DNA from: Halomonas sp. I5-271120
GTDB lineage: Bacteria > Pseudomonadota > Gammaproteobacteria > Pseudomonadales > Halomonadaceae
Reading direction: 5' to 3'
Length of the DNA stretch: 64,000 nt
Assembly: GCF_030553075.1 (NCBI RefSeq)
Contig: NZ_CP130701.1
Span: 2,480,001 to 2,544,000 of the forward strand
Every line of letters starts with the position of its first letter. Position 1 is the first letter of the stretch. Of the stretch, positions 54,864 through 64,000 are shown one piece after another. Under the pieces are notes generated by a model. The model made no database searches. It was not told the origin of the DNA and saw only the letters and a list, made by a program, of their open reading frames with translations. The position numbers and the translations under genes were made by a program.

Positions 54864-57800
54864 TTGAGTGTCAAGAACAAGGCGAGTAGCCGCCGCGAGA
54901 CGGCAGCCGGCGCCAAGGAGAGGGCGCGCCGCTTCGGGGTGCGACTGCAAGGAGCTGCCCGTGAGGGCGTGGTGATTCTGCTGTTGGCGGCCTGCGTTTT
55001 CCTGCTGCTGGCAATGTTCAGCTATCAGGCCTCGGATCCCGGCTGGTCGCACAGCGGCCCGGATGTAACCGTGAACAACTGGATGGGGCCGGTGGGCGCC
55101 TGGCTTGCCGATGTGCTGTATTCGTTGTTCGGCGCCAGTGCTCTCTGGTGGCCAGGCATGCTGGGCTTTGCCGGCTGGCGGATGAGCCGGGTACGTCAGG
55201 TGCACCTGCAGTGGGATACGCTGGGGCTGGCCGTGCGTACCGGCGGGCTCTTCCTGCTAATGCTGGGTACCACCACCCTCGGGGCCCTGCATTTCTTCAA
55301 TCCCGAAAGCGGGTTGCCCTATGCCGCTGGCGGTATCGTCGGCGAAGAGATGGTGCGCACTCTGACGCCGCTGGTCGGCAGTCACGGCACCACGCTGCTG
55401 TCACTGGTCGCGCTGCTATGCGGTTTCCCGCCTTTCTCCGGGGTCTCCTGGCTACGGGTGATGGACGAGTCCGGTCATCTGGTGCAGCGCGTGATTGGCT
55501 GGTGCCGTGATCGGTCGCAGCGTGCACGCGAAGAAGCCGATGCCCAGGAACCTGTTGCTGAGACCGAGCCCGCGGAAGTCAGCGGCGAAGATGATGATGC
55601 GGCACAGGCGCCTAGCTGGTGGCAGCGCCTGTGGCCCTGGAGCCGTCGCTATAGCGACGACGAGATGCCGGCCGAGGAGGCTGGGCTTCGCGAGCCGCAG
55701 TGGAATCCTGATCAAGGCACCGATATTCCCTGGGAGGTGCCCGAGCGCACGCCTTCGGCCAAACAGCCAGGCGCCGCTTACAGTGAGCGGATGGCCCCGA
55801 AGGACGCCAATGAGCAGGCGTCACCGGACTCTCGGCCGGCCGAGCCCGAGCCCGCGAAGGCGCCCCCGCTGCGGGCTGAGACGATTCCAGAGCCGGTGCT
55901 GCCGGAAGACGACGAGCCTCCCTGGACCGGCATGTCGCTGCGGGCCGAGCGCGATATGCCCGCCAAGGCACCGGAAGCCCCCCCGGAGCCAGCTCAAACA
56001 CAGGCATCAGAATCGGTTTCAGAGACGCCGACAGCGCCTGGGCCCGTTGACGACGCAGTGGACCAGGATGACCGCCCCGCGCCGGCCATGGCGTCTTCGG
56101 GGTCTTCGCCGCAGTCCGTTGCACGTCATGCCCGCCGTGAACCGATGATCAGCTGGCAGGACGCGGACTGGGACGATGACAAGCCGCCTCAAAAGGCGAA
56201 AGAACGTCAGGCAGACAGCAAGACAGAGAGTTGGGAAGAGCGCGGCGAAGAGAATGAGCCCCGCAGCGAGGGGGCCGAGGTAGCGTCATCTCCCGCGCCC
56301 GTGCTGCCTCCAGTTGCGCAGCCTGCTGCGTCTACCACGTCGCCTTCTACCTCGCCTCTGGAGCAACGAGACGAGACAGCTCAAGAGCAGGTGAGACAAA
56401 AAGAGTCGACTGAAGAATGCTCAGCGCAGCCAATGTCGGCCCAAGAAAGCGTTGCTCAAGAAAGCTCTGATCAAGTGCCAGAGACTCCCGCCGAGCCCCG
56501 GGTCGCCAGCGCCGAGCAGGCTCGCGCGGCGGCGGATCACCCGGATGAGCCCGCGCTTTGGACCGTCGAGCACCTGCAGAACCAGCGCTCTTCAATGGAT
56601 GACCTGCCGGATATCGACGGGGAGCTGCCCTCGCTCCGGCTGCTGACCCCTGCCGAAGCCCATCAGCCCAACTACACAGAGGAACAGCTCGCCGAGATGG
56701 CCGAGCTGCTCGAGGTGCGCTTGCGGGAGTATGGCGTCAAGGCTGAGGTGGTGCACACCTGGCCGGGGCCTGTCATCACGCGCTTCGAGATCAAGCCTGC
56801 CGCCGGGGTGAAGGTCTCCAAGATCAGCAATCTGGCCAAGGACCTGGCGCGCTCGCTGATGGTCAAGAGCGTGCGGGTGGTCGAGATCATCCCCGGGCGG
56901 CCCACCGTGGGCATCGAGATTCCCAACCCGCACCGTGCCATGATCCGCCTGCGCGAGGTCATCGACTCCGACAGCTATCAGGATGCGAGTTCGCCATTGA
57001 CCATGGCATTGGGCCAGGACATCGGCGGGGCGCCGGTGGTGGCCAATCTTGGCAAGATGCCACACCTGCTGGTTGCCGGTACCACCGGGTCGGGCAAGTC
57101 GGTGGGCGTCAACGCCATGCTGATCTCGATGCTGCTCAAGGCCACGCCCGATGAAGTCCGCATGATCATGGTCGACCCCAAGATGCTGGAGCTGTCGGTC
57201 TATGACGGCATCCCGCATCTGTTGGCGCCGGTGGTCACCGACATGAAGGAGGCCGCCAACGCCCTGCGCTGGTGCGTGGCCGAGATGGAGCGGCGCTACA
57301 AGCTAATGGCGGCGATGGGCGTGCGCAATATCGCCGGCTTCAATGCCAAGCTCGACGAGGCCGAGCGTGCCGGGGCCCAAGTCGCCGACCCGTTGTGGGA
57401 GCCGCAGCCCTGGCAGATGCATGAATCGCCGCCGGTGCTGGAGAAGCTGCCCTACATCGTGGTGGTCATCGACGAGTTTGCCGATATGTTCATGATCGTC
57501 GGCAAGAAGGTCGAGGAGCTGATCGCGCGGCTGGCCCAGAAGGCTCGTGCGGCGGGGATTCATCTGATTCTCGCCACCCAACGGCCTTCGGTGGATGTGG
57601 TGACCGGTCTGATCAAGGCCAACATCCCCACCCGCATGGCCTTCCAGGTGTCCTCGCGGATCGACTCGCGGACCATCCTCGACCAGGGCGGCGCCGAGAA
57701 CCTGCTCGGTCACGGCGACATGCTCTACCTGCCGGCCGGCGCAGGCCTGCCGATGCGCGTGCACGGCGCCTTCGTCGATGACGACGAGGTGCACCGGGTC

Positions 57801-58124
57801 GCCGAGGACTGGAAGCGGCGCGGCGAGCCCGAGTACATCGACGAAATCCTCTCCGGCGGTGTCTCGGCGGATGCCCTGGCCGGCCTCGAGGGCGATAGTG
57901 GCAGCGGCGATGACGACGCCGAGCAGGATGCCCTCTACGACGAGGCGGTAATGTTTGTCACCGAGTCCCGTCGCGCCTCGATCTCGGCCGTGCAACGCCG
58001 CTTCAAGATCGGCTATAACCGCGCAGCGCGCCTGGTTGAGACCATGGAAGGCGCCGGTGTGGTGTCAACCATGGGCACCAACGGCTCCCGCGAAGTGCTG
58101 GCGCCGCCGCCGGTGGGCAACTGA
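54864..58124 (+). CDS. ftsK: DNA translocase FtsK
   Basis: FtsK is the septal DNA pump that clears chromosome termini and activates XerCD recombination. The 1,086-residue protein has an N-terminal domain with four membrane helices (about 36-60, 80-110, 125-143 and 168-186). A Pro/Ala/Glu/Gln-rich linker spans about 200-560. The RecA-like motor has Walker [11 protein letters not shown] near 740 and Walker [12 protein letters not shown]. The C-terminal winged-helix gamma domain, which reads KOPS sites, is [25 protein letters not shown]. The start is a TTG with AAGGGG nine bases before it. lolA follows after 156 bases. Confidence 0.95.
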   Translation: MSVKNKASSRRETAAGAKERARRFGVRLQGAAREGVVILLLAACVFLLLAMFSYQASDPGWSHSGPDVTVNNWMGPVGAWLADVLYSLFGASALWWPGMLGFAGWRMSRVRQVHLQWDTLGLAVRTGGLFLLMLGTTTLGALHFFNPESGLPYAAGGIVGEEMVRTLTPLVGSHGTTLLSLVALLCGFPPFSGVSWLRVMDESGHLVQRVIGWCRDRSQRAREEADAQEPVAETEPAEVSGEDDDAAQAPSWWQRLWPWSRRYSDDEMPAEEAGLREPQWNPDQGTDIPWEVPERTPSAKQPGAAYSERMAPKDANEQASPDSRPAEPEPAKAPPLRAETIPEPVLPEDDEPPWTGMSLRAERDMPAKAPEAPPEPAQTQASESVSETPTAPGPVDDAVDQDDRPAPAMASSGSSPQSVARHARREPMISWQDADWDDDKPPQKAKERQADSKTESWEERGEENEPRSEGAEVASSPAPVLPPVAQPAASTTSPSTSPLEQRDETAQEQVRQKESTEECSAQPMSAQESVAQESSDQVPETPAEPRVASAEQARAAADHPDEPALWTVEHLQNQRSSMDDLPDIDGELPSLRLLTPAEAHQPNYTEEQLAEMAELLEVRLREYGVKAEVVHTWPGPVITRFEIKPAAGVKVSKISNLAKDLARSLMVKSVRVVEIIPGRPTVGIEIPNPHRAMIRLREVIDSDSYQDASSPLTMALGQDIGGAPVVANLGKMPHLLVAGTTGSGKSVGVNAMLISMLLKATPDEVRMIMVDPKMLELSVYDGIPHLLAPVVTDMKEAANALRWCVAEMERRYKLMAAMGVRNIAGFNAKLDEAERAGAQVADPLWEPQPWQMHESPPVLEKLPYIVVVIDEFADMFMIVGKKVEELIARLAQKARAAGIHLILATQRPSVDVVTGLIKANIPTRMAFQVSSRIDSRTILDQGGAENLLGHGDMLYLPAGAGLPMRVHGAFVDDDEVHRVAEDWKRRGEPEYIDEILSGGVSADALAGLEGDSGSGDDDAEQDALYDEAVMFVTESRRASISAVQRRFKIGYNRAARLVETMEGAGVVSTMGTNGSREVLAPPPVGN

Positions 58125-58280
58125 CGCCGTTGCTCGTGATTCGACCAACCGTGCAGCAAACAAGGAAGGCGCGTTGCCGGGGCAACCCGGCAACGCGTCA
58201 CCGGTCTCAGTAGTGCACCCTCGCTGGATGCACGCGGAGACGGGATACATTTGCCGGCGATTGCCGGCCAAGGAGACGCC

Positions 58281-58910
58281 ATGACACCGACACGCCTAGC
58301 TACCTTCGGCTTCGCCCTGATGATGCCGCTTACGGCACTGGCCGACGAAGGCGCCGAGCGCTTGACGCAGCTGCTGGAGCCGATCAACACTTATCGGGCC
58401 GATTTCGAGCAGCAGATCCTCGACGGCAGTGGCCAGCGCCTGCAGCAGGCCAGCGGCCGCATGTGGCTGTCGCGTCCGGGCCGCTTCCGCTGGGAGGTCG
58501 AGTCACCCTATCGCCAGGTGGTGGTCTCTGACGGTGAAGATATCTACCTGCATGACCCGGACCTGGAGCAGGTCACCGTGCAGCCGCTGGATACGCGGGT
58601 CACCCATACCCCGGCCCTGCTGCTCTCGGGCAGCGCCGATGAGCTCACGACGAACTACGACGTCGAACGTCGCCAGCAGGGAACCGCTGAGACCTTCACC
58701 CTGGACCCACGCAGTCCCGATACGCTCTTCGAGGAACTGCAGCTGACCTTCTACGCCGAGGAACTCGGCATGCTGCAGATGACCGACAGCACCGGCCAGC
58801 GTACCGCTATCGCCTTCGATAACGTGGAACAGAACGCCGCCATCGATGACGCGCGTTTCACGTTCGAGATTCCCGAAGGGGTCGATGTTATCCGCGAGAC
58901 CGCGCGCTAG
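58281..58910 (+). CDS. lolA: Outer-membrane lipoprotein carrier protein LolA
   Basis: LolA takes lipoproteins released by LolCDE and ferries them across the periplasm to LolB. The 209-residue precursor has a signal peptide ending near ALA-DEGAERL. The LolA fold is seen in FEQQILDGSGQRLQQASGRMWLSRPGRFRWEVESP and the QVVVSDGEDIYLHDPDLEQV block. AAGGAGACGCC precedes the ATG. The stop is directly followed by a 17-bp tandem repeat and then a terminator. The ftsK-lolA-rarA order is widely conserved. Confidence 0.94.
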   Translation: MTPTRLATFGFALMMPLTALADEGAERLTQLLEPINTYRADFEQQILDGSGQRLQQASGRMWLSRPGRFRWEVESPYRQVVVSDGEDIYLHDPDLEQVTVQPLDTRVTHTPALLLSGSADELTTNYDVERRQQGTAETFTLDPRSPDTLFEELQLTFYAEELGMLQMTDSTGQRTAIAFDNVEQNAAIDDARFTFEIPEGVDVIRETAR

Positions 58911-58990
58911 CCTCTGGCACGCTTAAGCCTCTGACACGCTATAGTCCCTGACATAACTAAACATCTGACATAACTAAGCTCCTGACAAAA
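58911..58990. repeat. 17-bp degenerate tandem repeat, four copies plus a part
   Basis: Copies lie at 58911-58927, 58928-58944, 58945-58961 and 58962-58978, all around CCTCTGACAYRACTAAG, with a partial copy running into the lolA terminator. The array starts on the base after the lolA stop codon. Confidence 0.88.
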
Positions 58991-59022
58991 CGCCCCTGAG
59001 CCTCAAGGCCAGGGGCGTTTTG
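58986..59022. terminator. Bidirectional terminator between lolA and rarA
   Basis: CAAAACGCCCCTG pairs perfectly with CAGGGGCGTTTTG (59010-59022) around an 11-base loop. A/T-runs at both ends serve the convergent lolA and rarA. Confidence 0.85.
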
Positions 59023-59070
59023 GTTAGCGCTGCCTGATCAGGGACGTTCATCAGGAGTGGCGGGGTATTG

Positions 59071-60408
59071 TCACTGCTGCTGATCGGCCTGTGCGTCGAG
59101 CTCGGCGCGCCAGTCGAGCATCTGCTTGAAGCGCTTCTCCTGGCCGTATTCGCTGGGAGTGTAGAGGCTGGTGCGCGGTGCGCCCTCCGGCCAGCAATCA
59201 TGTGACGAACCGGCCGGATAGCCGTTGGGTTCGTTATGGGCATAGCGATAGCCCTGACCGTGGCCGAGGGATTCCATCAGCTTGGTGGGGGCATTGCGCA
59301 GGTAGCTCGGGACTTCGAGGGTGGGGTGCTCGGCGGCAAAGGCTTTGGCCTTCTTCCAGGCCTGGTCGATGGCATTGCTCTTGGGGGCGATGGCGAGATG
59401 AATGGCGGCCTGAGCGATGGCTCGCTGGCCTTCGTAATCGCCCAGGCGCAGGTAGGCATCCCAGGCCGCCATGACCAACGGCAGCGCCCGCGGGTCGGCA
59501 TTGCCCACGTCTTCAGAGGCAATTGCCGTCAGTCGCCGGATCACATCCAGCGGGTCGCCGCCGCCCTGGGTGAACTGGGCGATATAGAGCAGGGCCGCAT
59601 CGACGCGCGAGGAGCGGATCGACTTATGGATGGCCGAGAGCAAGTCATAGAAGTGATCGCCCTGCTTGTCGAAGGCACTGGCCTGATGGCCGAGCACCTC
59701 GGCCAGGCCCTCTTTCTCGAGCCGCTCGCCGTCGCCGTCGGGATGGGTGAAGTCGCAGGCGGTTTCCAGAAGTCCCAGCGCCCGGCGGGCATCGCCACCG
59801 GCAGCATGCGCAAGCAGCTTGAGCACGTCGTCTTCGGCACGGATGCGTCGCGCGCCAAGGCCTCGCTCGCAATCCTCCAGCGCCTGGTGCAGCACCGCGA
59901 GCAGCTCCTCTTCACCGAGCGCCTTGAGTACATAGACCCGCGCACGGGAGAGCAGTGCCGAGTTGACCTCGAAAGACGGGTTCTCGGTGGTAGCTCCGAT
60001 CAGCGTCAGCAGGCCCGACTCCACATGCGGCAGCAGGGCATCCTGCTGGCTCTTGTTGAGGCGGTGGATCTCGTCGAGGAAAAGCAGCGTGGGGCGGTTC
60101 TGGCCCTGAGCGACGCCCGCCCGCTCCACGGCGGCGCGGATATCCTTGACCCCCGCCATCACCGCCGACATGTGCTCGAGCTCGGCGCCGGATTCATTGG
60201 CCAGAATCTCGGCCAGGGTCGTCTTGCCGACCCCCGGCGGCCCCCACAGAATCATCGAGCGCACGGTGGCGGTTTCGGCCATGCGGCGCAGCGGCTTGCC
60301 GGGGCCGACCAGCGCCAGCTGGCCGACATAGTCGCTCAGCTGGCGGGGGCGCATCCGGTAGGCCAGGGGCGCGTGCTCCTGGGCGTGCTGCTGGCTGAAG
60401 AGATCCAT
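59071..60408 (-). CDS. rarA: Replication-associated recombination protein A (RarA/MgsA)
   Basis: This AAA+ ATPase of the clamp-loader group acts at stalled replication forks. The 445-residue protein has Walker [14 protein letters not shown] (near 55-67), Walker [17 protein letters not shown] and sensor 1 [12 protein letters not shown]. The C-terminal domain, with [24 protein letters not shown] and [12 protein letters not shown], makes the tetramer. A single clear start lies at 60408. In E. coli it follows lolA, as it does here in convergent form. Confidence 0.95.
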   Translation of the reverse strand: MDLFSQQHAQEHAPLAYRMRPRQLSDYVGQLALVGPGKPLRRMAETATVRSMILWGPPGVGKTTLAEILANESGAELEHMSAVMAGVKDIRAAVERAGVAQGQNRPTLLFLDEIHRLNKSQQDALLPHVESGLLTLIGATTENPSFEVNSALLSRARVYVLKALGEEELLAVLHQALEDCERGLGARRIRAEDDVLKLLAHAAGGDARRALGLLETACDFTHPDGDGERLEKEGLAEVLGHQASAFDKQGDHFYDLLSAIHKSIRSSRVDAALLYIAQFTQGGGDPLDVIRRLTAIASEDVGNADPRALPLVMAAWDAYLRLGDYEGQRAIAQAAIHLAIAPKSNAIDQAWKKAKAFAAEHPTLEVPSYLRNAPTKLMESLGHGQGYRYAHNEPNGYPAGSSHDCWPEGAPRTSLYTPSEYGQEKRFKQMLDWRAELDAQADQQQ

Positions 60409-60798
60409 GATTAGCGGTGTCCTGTGACGAGTAGAGTTCAGCGTCGCTTTTAGTGCTAAGGTTTATATGTATATAGCTTCTAGCGCTAGGCATATCGGTG
60501 AAGGAGGCGCTAGGGTTAGATATTCTAGGCTGGCAGCAGGAGGGTCACCATAGGCGCATCCTATTAGGCGTATCCAGACGGGGGCCAGTATCGGGGCACT
60601 AGTGAGCAGCGCCCGTAATGCCTATGTCGCCGTTGCACCAGTGGGGACTGCATCTGCTTTCATGCTGGTTGTCCAGATCGTTGAGTGAGACATTAGCGGT
60701 CAGAGATGCTTGCGCTGAAAGATTATCGAACCCGGAGACGCTCGGAGAATCCAATGACCATACAGACGTTCGCCCCGGACAGCACAGGAGGTCCCGTC
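60409..60798. other. Intergenic region between rarA and the hemerythrin-like gene
   Basis: There is no gene. An AT-rich stretch at 60455-60485 with TATATGTATATAG probably holds the rarA promoter. Several partial copies of a CTAGCGCTAGG/GGCGCTAGGG motif are scattered through it. Confidence 0.5.
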
Positions 60799-61350
60799 AT
60801 GCCGATGCTGAATCAACTGCGCCTGGACCATGCCAACATGGCGCGGCTGCTGCACGTGTTGCAGCTCAAACATAAGACGCTGGCGGAGGGTGAGCGCCCA
60901 GATTTCCAACTGGTGCGCGAGGTCGTCGATTACATCCTCGACTACATGGACGGTTTTACCGTGCCGCTGGAGAAGGTCTTCGGTCAGGAGTTGATGGACA
61001 AGGCGCCCGAAGCCGAGGGGCTCAGCGAGCGCTTGGCTGATAACTACCATGCCCTGCATGAGCGCCTGATGCGTCTGTCTCACGATCTGGACATGGTGCT
61101 GATGGACGTGGCGATTCCCATGGACCGCTTCGCCGATGATCTCGGGGCCTACCTTGAGGCACACCGCGCCTATCTGCGCGACGAACGCGAGGAGCTCTTC
61201 CCGCTGATTCGTGAACATTTTGATGACGAGGCCATGAAGCTTCTCGCCGAATCGCTGCCCGAGGGTGCAGCAGCCAAGCTTGAAAGCCTTCAAGAAGCCT
61301 ACCCGGAGCTCTATGCCGAGCTTTGCGCGGCGCCGGACCCGATGGTCTGA
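60799..61350 (+). CDS. Hemerythrin-like HHE-domain protein with incomplete iron site
   Basis: This 183-residue four-helix protein has the HHE pattern: the N-terminal LDHANMARLLHVLQ (His11), HALHERLMRLSHDLD (His84, His87) and the final HRAYLRDEREELFPLIREH (His122). Family members normally carry a His-His-Pro-x-Glu motif on helix 2. Here the segment is FTVPLEKVFG, so the histidines are gone while the Pro and a Glu remain. A complete di-iron site is therefore doubtful. The start at 60799 has AGGAGGTCCCGTC; the in-frame ATG at 60754 is also possible. It is a single-gene unit. Confidence 0.78.
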   Translation: MPMLNQLRLDHANMARLLHVLQLKHKTLAEGERPDFQLVREVVDYILDYMDGFTVPLEKVFGQELMDKAPEAEGLSERLADNYHALHERLMRLSHDLDMVLMDVAIPMDRFADDLGAYLEAHRAYLRDEREELFPLIREHFDDEAMKLLAESLPEGAAAKLESLQEAYPELYAELCAAPDPMV

Positions 61351-61407
61351 TCTGCCTCTTTCCTTGCGTCTCCTGACCGAGACCTTAGACGGAAGCTTTG
61401 TACAGGC

Positions 61408-61455
61408 TTTCAAAGATAGAGATTTTCAAAAATAGAGTCTTTCATAGACAGAAAC
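61408..61455. repeat. 16-bp degenerate tandem repeat, three copies
   Basis: Copies TTTCAAAGATAGAGAT, TTTCAAAAATAGAGTC and TTTCATAGACAGAAAC lie head to tail at 61408, 61424 and 61440. Confidence 0.85.
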
Positions 61456-61470
61456 CACGTATCGCCCTGT

Positions 61471-61494
61471 CCGCCCGGCCACTTGGCCGGGCGG
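61471..61494 (+). terminator. Hairpin after the hemerythrin-like gene
   Basis: CCGCCCGGCC pairs perfectly with GGCCGGGCGG around ACTT. It is followed by TGTCG rather than a T-run. Confidence 0.55.
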
Positions 61495-61732
61495 TGTCGT
61501 ATCGGCGGCGCCATTCGGTTCGATGGGCTCGGCCCCTGGCCGGCGGCTGGGGTAGAATGCTTCCCTTTGCGGGGCTCTTAACCCCAGTGCCATCCTCAGC
61601 AGGCCTGCCCCAGCGAGGCAAGTCGTTGACGGGACAAGGCGCTTGGAGAAATACCGTTTAGAAAGCCTCGGAGTGGGCGCACCATAACGCTAAGGAGACC
61701 TAGTCCATGCAGTCGATTCAGGGCCGTGGCGG

Positions 61733-62560
61733 ATGAGCGGTCCTATTCTGATCTTCGATTCAGGTGTCGGTGGCCTTTCGGTGGTCGCCGCCATTCGCCA
61801 GCGCCTGCCCGAGGCGGCGCTTTGTTATGCCTGCGACAATGCCATGCTGCCCTACGGTACCAAGCCCGATGACTGGTTGGTGGCGCGCATTGTTACGGTC
61901 TGCCAGGCGGCCGTGGAGGCAAGCCAAGCCAGTGCCCTGGTGGTGGCCTGCAACACCGCGAGCACCCTGGCGCTCGAGGCACTGCGCGATAGTCTGGCGA
62001 TTCCGGTGATCGGCACCGTGCCGGCCATCAAACCGGCAGCAGCGGCCAGTCGCAGCGGCCATCTGGCACTGCTTGCGACCTCGGCGACGGTGCATCGACC
62101 TTACACGCGCCGGCTGATCGAGGACTTCGCGGGTCACTGCCAGGTGATGCGACTGGCCGCCGACCCGCTGGTCGGGCAAGCCGAGCGTCAGCTGGCCGGC
62201 GAACCGCTGGATAATCAAGTGATCGCCGATTGCCTGGCGCCGCTGTGGGAGGATCCGGCACTGGATACCGTGGTGCTGGGCTGCACCCACTTTCCGTTGC
62301 TGACGCGAGCGCTTGCCGCGGCCGCGCCGCGTCCGATCACCTGGATCGATTCGGGAGATGCCATCGCCCGCCGCGTGGCGCAGGTAGTCGCGCCGCTGCC
62401 GCGCGCAGAAGGTTCCGGCGGTGAGGGCCCCGGCGCCGCCTGGGTGACCGCGCCGAGTGTTTCTCTCGCCGCGGTTTTGGCCGTCTATGGCTTTGCCACC
62501 ACCAAAAGGCTCGCGCTGGCGACCACGGCCCCTGAGGCCGACTCCCCGCTGCGTACTTGA
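61733..62560 (+). CDS. murI: Glutamate racemase
   Basis: MurI makes D-glutamate for peptidoglycan. The 275-residue protein starts with ILIFDSGVGGLSV. The two catalytic cysteines lie in VVACNTAST (C73) and VLGCTHFPLL (C184), and the nucleotide loop CDNAMLPYG is present. The start at 61733 is the only one that keeps the N-terminal DSGVGG block. trmA follows after 32 bases and the two are probably co-transcribed, in the order often seen in gammaproteobacteria. Confidence 0.94.
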   Translation: MSGPILIFDSGVGGLSVVAAIRQRLPEAALCYACDNAMLPYGTKPDDWLVARIVTVCQAAVEASQASALVVACNTASTLALEALRDSLAIPVIGTVPAIKPAAAASRSGHLALLATSATVHRPYTRRLIEDFAGHCQVMRLAADPLVGQAERQLAGEPLDNQVIADCLAPLWEDPALDTVVLGCTHFPLLTRALAAAAPRPITWIDSGDAIARRVAQVVAPLPRAEGSGGEGPGAAWVTAPSVSLAAVLAVYGFATTKRLALATTAPEADSPLRT

Positions 62561-62592
62561 TAGACCGACTGACTGATTCACAAGGAGACTCT

Positions 62593-63699
62593 GTGGCCGT
62601 ACCCGTTGTCGACCCCGCCCGCTATGGCGAGCAGCTTGAGGCCAAACGCGAGCGCATCATCACCCAGTTCTCGCACCTGGCGACGCCTGAGCTCGAGGTC
62701 TTTGCCTCGCCGGCGAGCCATTACCGCATGCGCTGCGAGTTTCGCATCTGGCGCGAGGGCGACGAGCTCTTCTATGCCATGTTCGAGCCTGACCCGGAGC
62801 GCCCGGACAAGAAGCGCCCGGTTCGGGTCGACCAGTTCCCGGTGGCCAGCGAGCGGATCAATGAGCTGATGCCACTGCTGCTTGAGGCGGTGCGCGAGGA
62901 TCCGGTGCTCGGCCGCAAGCTGTTTCAGGTCGATTTTCTCACCACCCTGTCCGGTGAGGCGCTGATCACCCTGATCTATCATCGCCCCCTGGGCGAGGAC
63001 TGGGAGTCCGCGGCCCGGGCGCTGGAGGAGCGTCTCGGGGTGATGATCATCGGCCGCTCTCGCAAGCAACGCCTGGTACTGACCCGCAATCATGTCTGGG
63101 AGCGCCTCACCGTCGAGGGGCGAGAGCTTAACTATCAGCAGGTCGAGAACAGCTTCACCCAACCCAATGCCGCGATCTGCCAGTCGATGCTTGGCTGGGC
63201 ACTGGACGCGACGCGCCACAGCGAGGAGCGTGACCTGGTCGAGCTCTACTGTGGTAATGGCAACTTCACGGTGGCGCTGGCCGAGAACTTTCGCCGCGTG
63301 CTGGCGACCGAAATTTCGCGTACCTCGGTGGCGTCGGCCAAGGCTAACCTCGCCGCCAACGACGTCGATAATGTGCATGTGTCGCGGATGTCCGCCGAGG
63401 AGTTCTCCCTGGCCTTGAAGGGCGAGAAGGGCGGACGCCGAGTGGCCGAGATGGGGCTTGCCGACTACGATTTCTCTACCGTGCTGGTCGACCCGCCCCG
63501 CGCTGGGCTTGATGACGAGAGCTGCGATCAGCTCAGCGGTTATGACCGTATCATCTACATTTCATGCAACCCGGATACCTTGGTGAACAACCTGGCGCGC
63601 CTGACCCAGACCCATGACATCACGCGCTTCGCCCTTTTCGACCAGTTCCCCTGGACGCACCACTGTGAGTGTGGGGTGCTTCTCGAGCGCCGGGCATGA
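62593..63699 (+). CDS. trmA: tRNA (uracil-5-)-methyltransferase TrmA
   Basis: TrmA methylates U54 of the tRNA T-loop with S-adenosylmethionine. The 368-residue protein has the SAM block VELYCGNGNFTVALA, the catalytic Asp-Pro segment LVDPPRAGLD and the nucleophilic cysteine in YISCNPDTL (near 325). The final Glu base is within CECGVLLERR. The start is a GTG at 62593 behind AAGGAG with six bases of spacing. It follows murI closely. Confidence 0.95.
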   Translation: MAVPVVDPARYGEQLEAKRERIITQFSHLATPELEVFASPASHYRMRCEFRIWREGDELFYAMFEPDPERPDKKRPVRVDQFPVASERINELMPLLLEAVREDPVLGRKLFQVDFLTTLSGEALITLIYHRPLGEDWESAARALEERLGVMIIGRSRKQRLVLTRNHVWERLTVEGRELNYQQVENSFTQPNAAICQSMLGWALDATRHSEERDLVELYCGNGNFTVALAENFRRVLATEISRTSVASAKANLAANDVDNVHVSRMSAEEFSLALKGEKGGRRVAEMGLADYDFSTVLVDPPRAGLDDESCDQLSGYDRIIYISCNPDTLVNNLARLTQTHDITRFALFDQFPWTHHCECGVLLERRA

Positions 63700-63859
63700 A
63701 GTCAAGGACCGATGCGTAACTGACATGCTCCATGACAAAGGGTTAATTCAGTGGGGCCCGTTGCGGCTCTGACGTATCCTTAAGGTCTCCATGACCGTCA
63801 TGGACGTGTCTACGAATTTCCCGCCGACCCAGGAGGGTCGGTGTCAGCCGAGGTGATTG

Positions 63860-64000
63860 ATGCAACACGTCGCGATCGATGACAAGCAGGAATTGCTGGC
63901 CCAGCTTAAGGAACAGCTGGCGCACCGTCTGGACGAAGACAAGGTGAAGGCCATCGCCTCCTTTGCCGAGGTGTTCTTCGCCAACGCCCCCTATGCCGAT
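63860..64000 (+). CDS. gdhB: Partial NAD-specific glutamate dehydrogenase (large, GdhB type)
   Basis: Only the first 47 codons lie in the window. The sequence (DDKQELLAQLKEQLAHRLDE, then KAIASFAEVFFANAP) resembles the N-terminus of the 180-kDa NAD-glutamate dehydrogenases of Pseudomonas and relatives, which begin with a helical region and an F-A-E-x-F-F segment. The ATG at 63860 follows GAGGTG. If correct, the enzyme turns glutamate to 2-oxoglutarate. The assignment rests on a short fragment, so it is only moderately sure. Confidence 0.6.
   Translation, partial: MQHVAIDDKQELLAQLKEQLAHRLDEDKVKAIASFAEVFFANAPYAD

Larger units (their letters stand above)
61351..61732. other. Intergenic region between the hemerythrin-like gene and murI
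   Basis: There is no gene. It holds a 16-bp tandem repeat (61408-61455), a hairpin (61471-61494) and a GTAGAATG at 61551-61558 that may be part of the murI promoter. Confidence 0.55.

Noticed and set aside
59236-60414. 392-residue open frame opposite rarA
   Set aside because: Antisense shadow; the rarA strand carries all AAA+ motifs.

Overview
The window is a gene-dense, GC-rich stretch of a gammaproteobacterial chromosome, most likely from the Halomonadaceae (Halomonas or a close relative). I infer this from the high-GC codon use, the monomeric NADP isocitrate dehydrogenase, the ordered blocks rluE-nudJ-mnmA-hflD-purB-roxA and clpS-clpA-infA-bpt-aat-ftsK-lolA-rarA, and protein sequences typical of that family. 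I ran no database search. The window starts inside a membrane protein gene and ends inside what looks like the large NAD-glutamate dehydrogenase gene. No tRNA, rRNA, CRISPR array or prophage was seen.

Region by region. 1-3.5 kb: a lipid/envelope group with an LPG-synthase-like membrane protein, a family 4 glycosyltransferase, and a divergent cardiolipin-synthase-like gene broken by one in-frame stop. 3.5-6.5 kb: RNase II and a HAD phosphatase. 6.7-13.6 kb: a GltR/GtrS-type two-component system followed by a complete sugar ABC importer (binding protein, two permeases, ATPase), matching the Pseudomonas glucose-uptake layout. 13.7-18.9 kb: a universal stress protein with a perfect FNR/ANR box, ycjX-ycjF, and a GlxA-like regulator coupled to an MFS transporter. 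19.1-25.4 kb: a sodium/solute symporter, small membrane proteins, a DUF924 protein and the gabD-gabT pair for GABA catabolism. 25.7-34.8 kb: a large protein with repeated DUF1266-like segments, an NlpC/P60 lipoprotein, a second MFS transporter, an exported MsrA, and a tight three-gene operon (VTT-domain/flavoprotein fusion, CDP-alcohol phosphatidyltransferase, DUF3047 protein). 34.85-35.87 kb: a decayed IS1595-type insertion sequence with perfect ends, inserted in the T-tract of the slyD terminator. 35.9-43.7 kb: slyD, slyB-like lipoprotein, isocitrate lyase, a GNAT enzyme, the ribosomal oxygenase roxA, and purB. 43.7-47 kb: hflD, mnmA, nudJ, rluE. 47-64 kb: isocitrate dehydrogenase, then the N-degron set clpS, clpA, bpt and aat around infA, then ftsK, lolA, rarA, a hemerythrin-like protein, murI, trmA and the start of gdhB.

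How genes work together: ClpS, ClpA, Bpt and Aat make up most of an N-end-rule pathway. AceA and isocitrate dehydrogenase share the isocitrate branch point, and a GntR/FadR-type palindrome lies upstream of aceA. The response regulator and kinase probably control the adjacent sugar importer. The most unusual layer is non-coding. At least seven gaps carry three or four degenerate tandem copies of an unrelated 12-17 bp unit, some starting just after a stop codon, and one similar array is translated into a protein tail.
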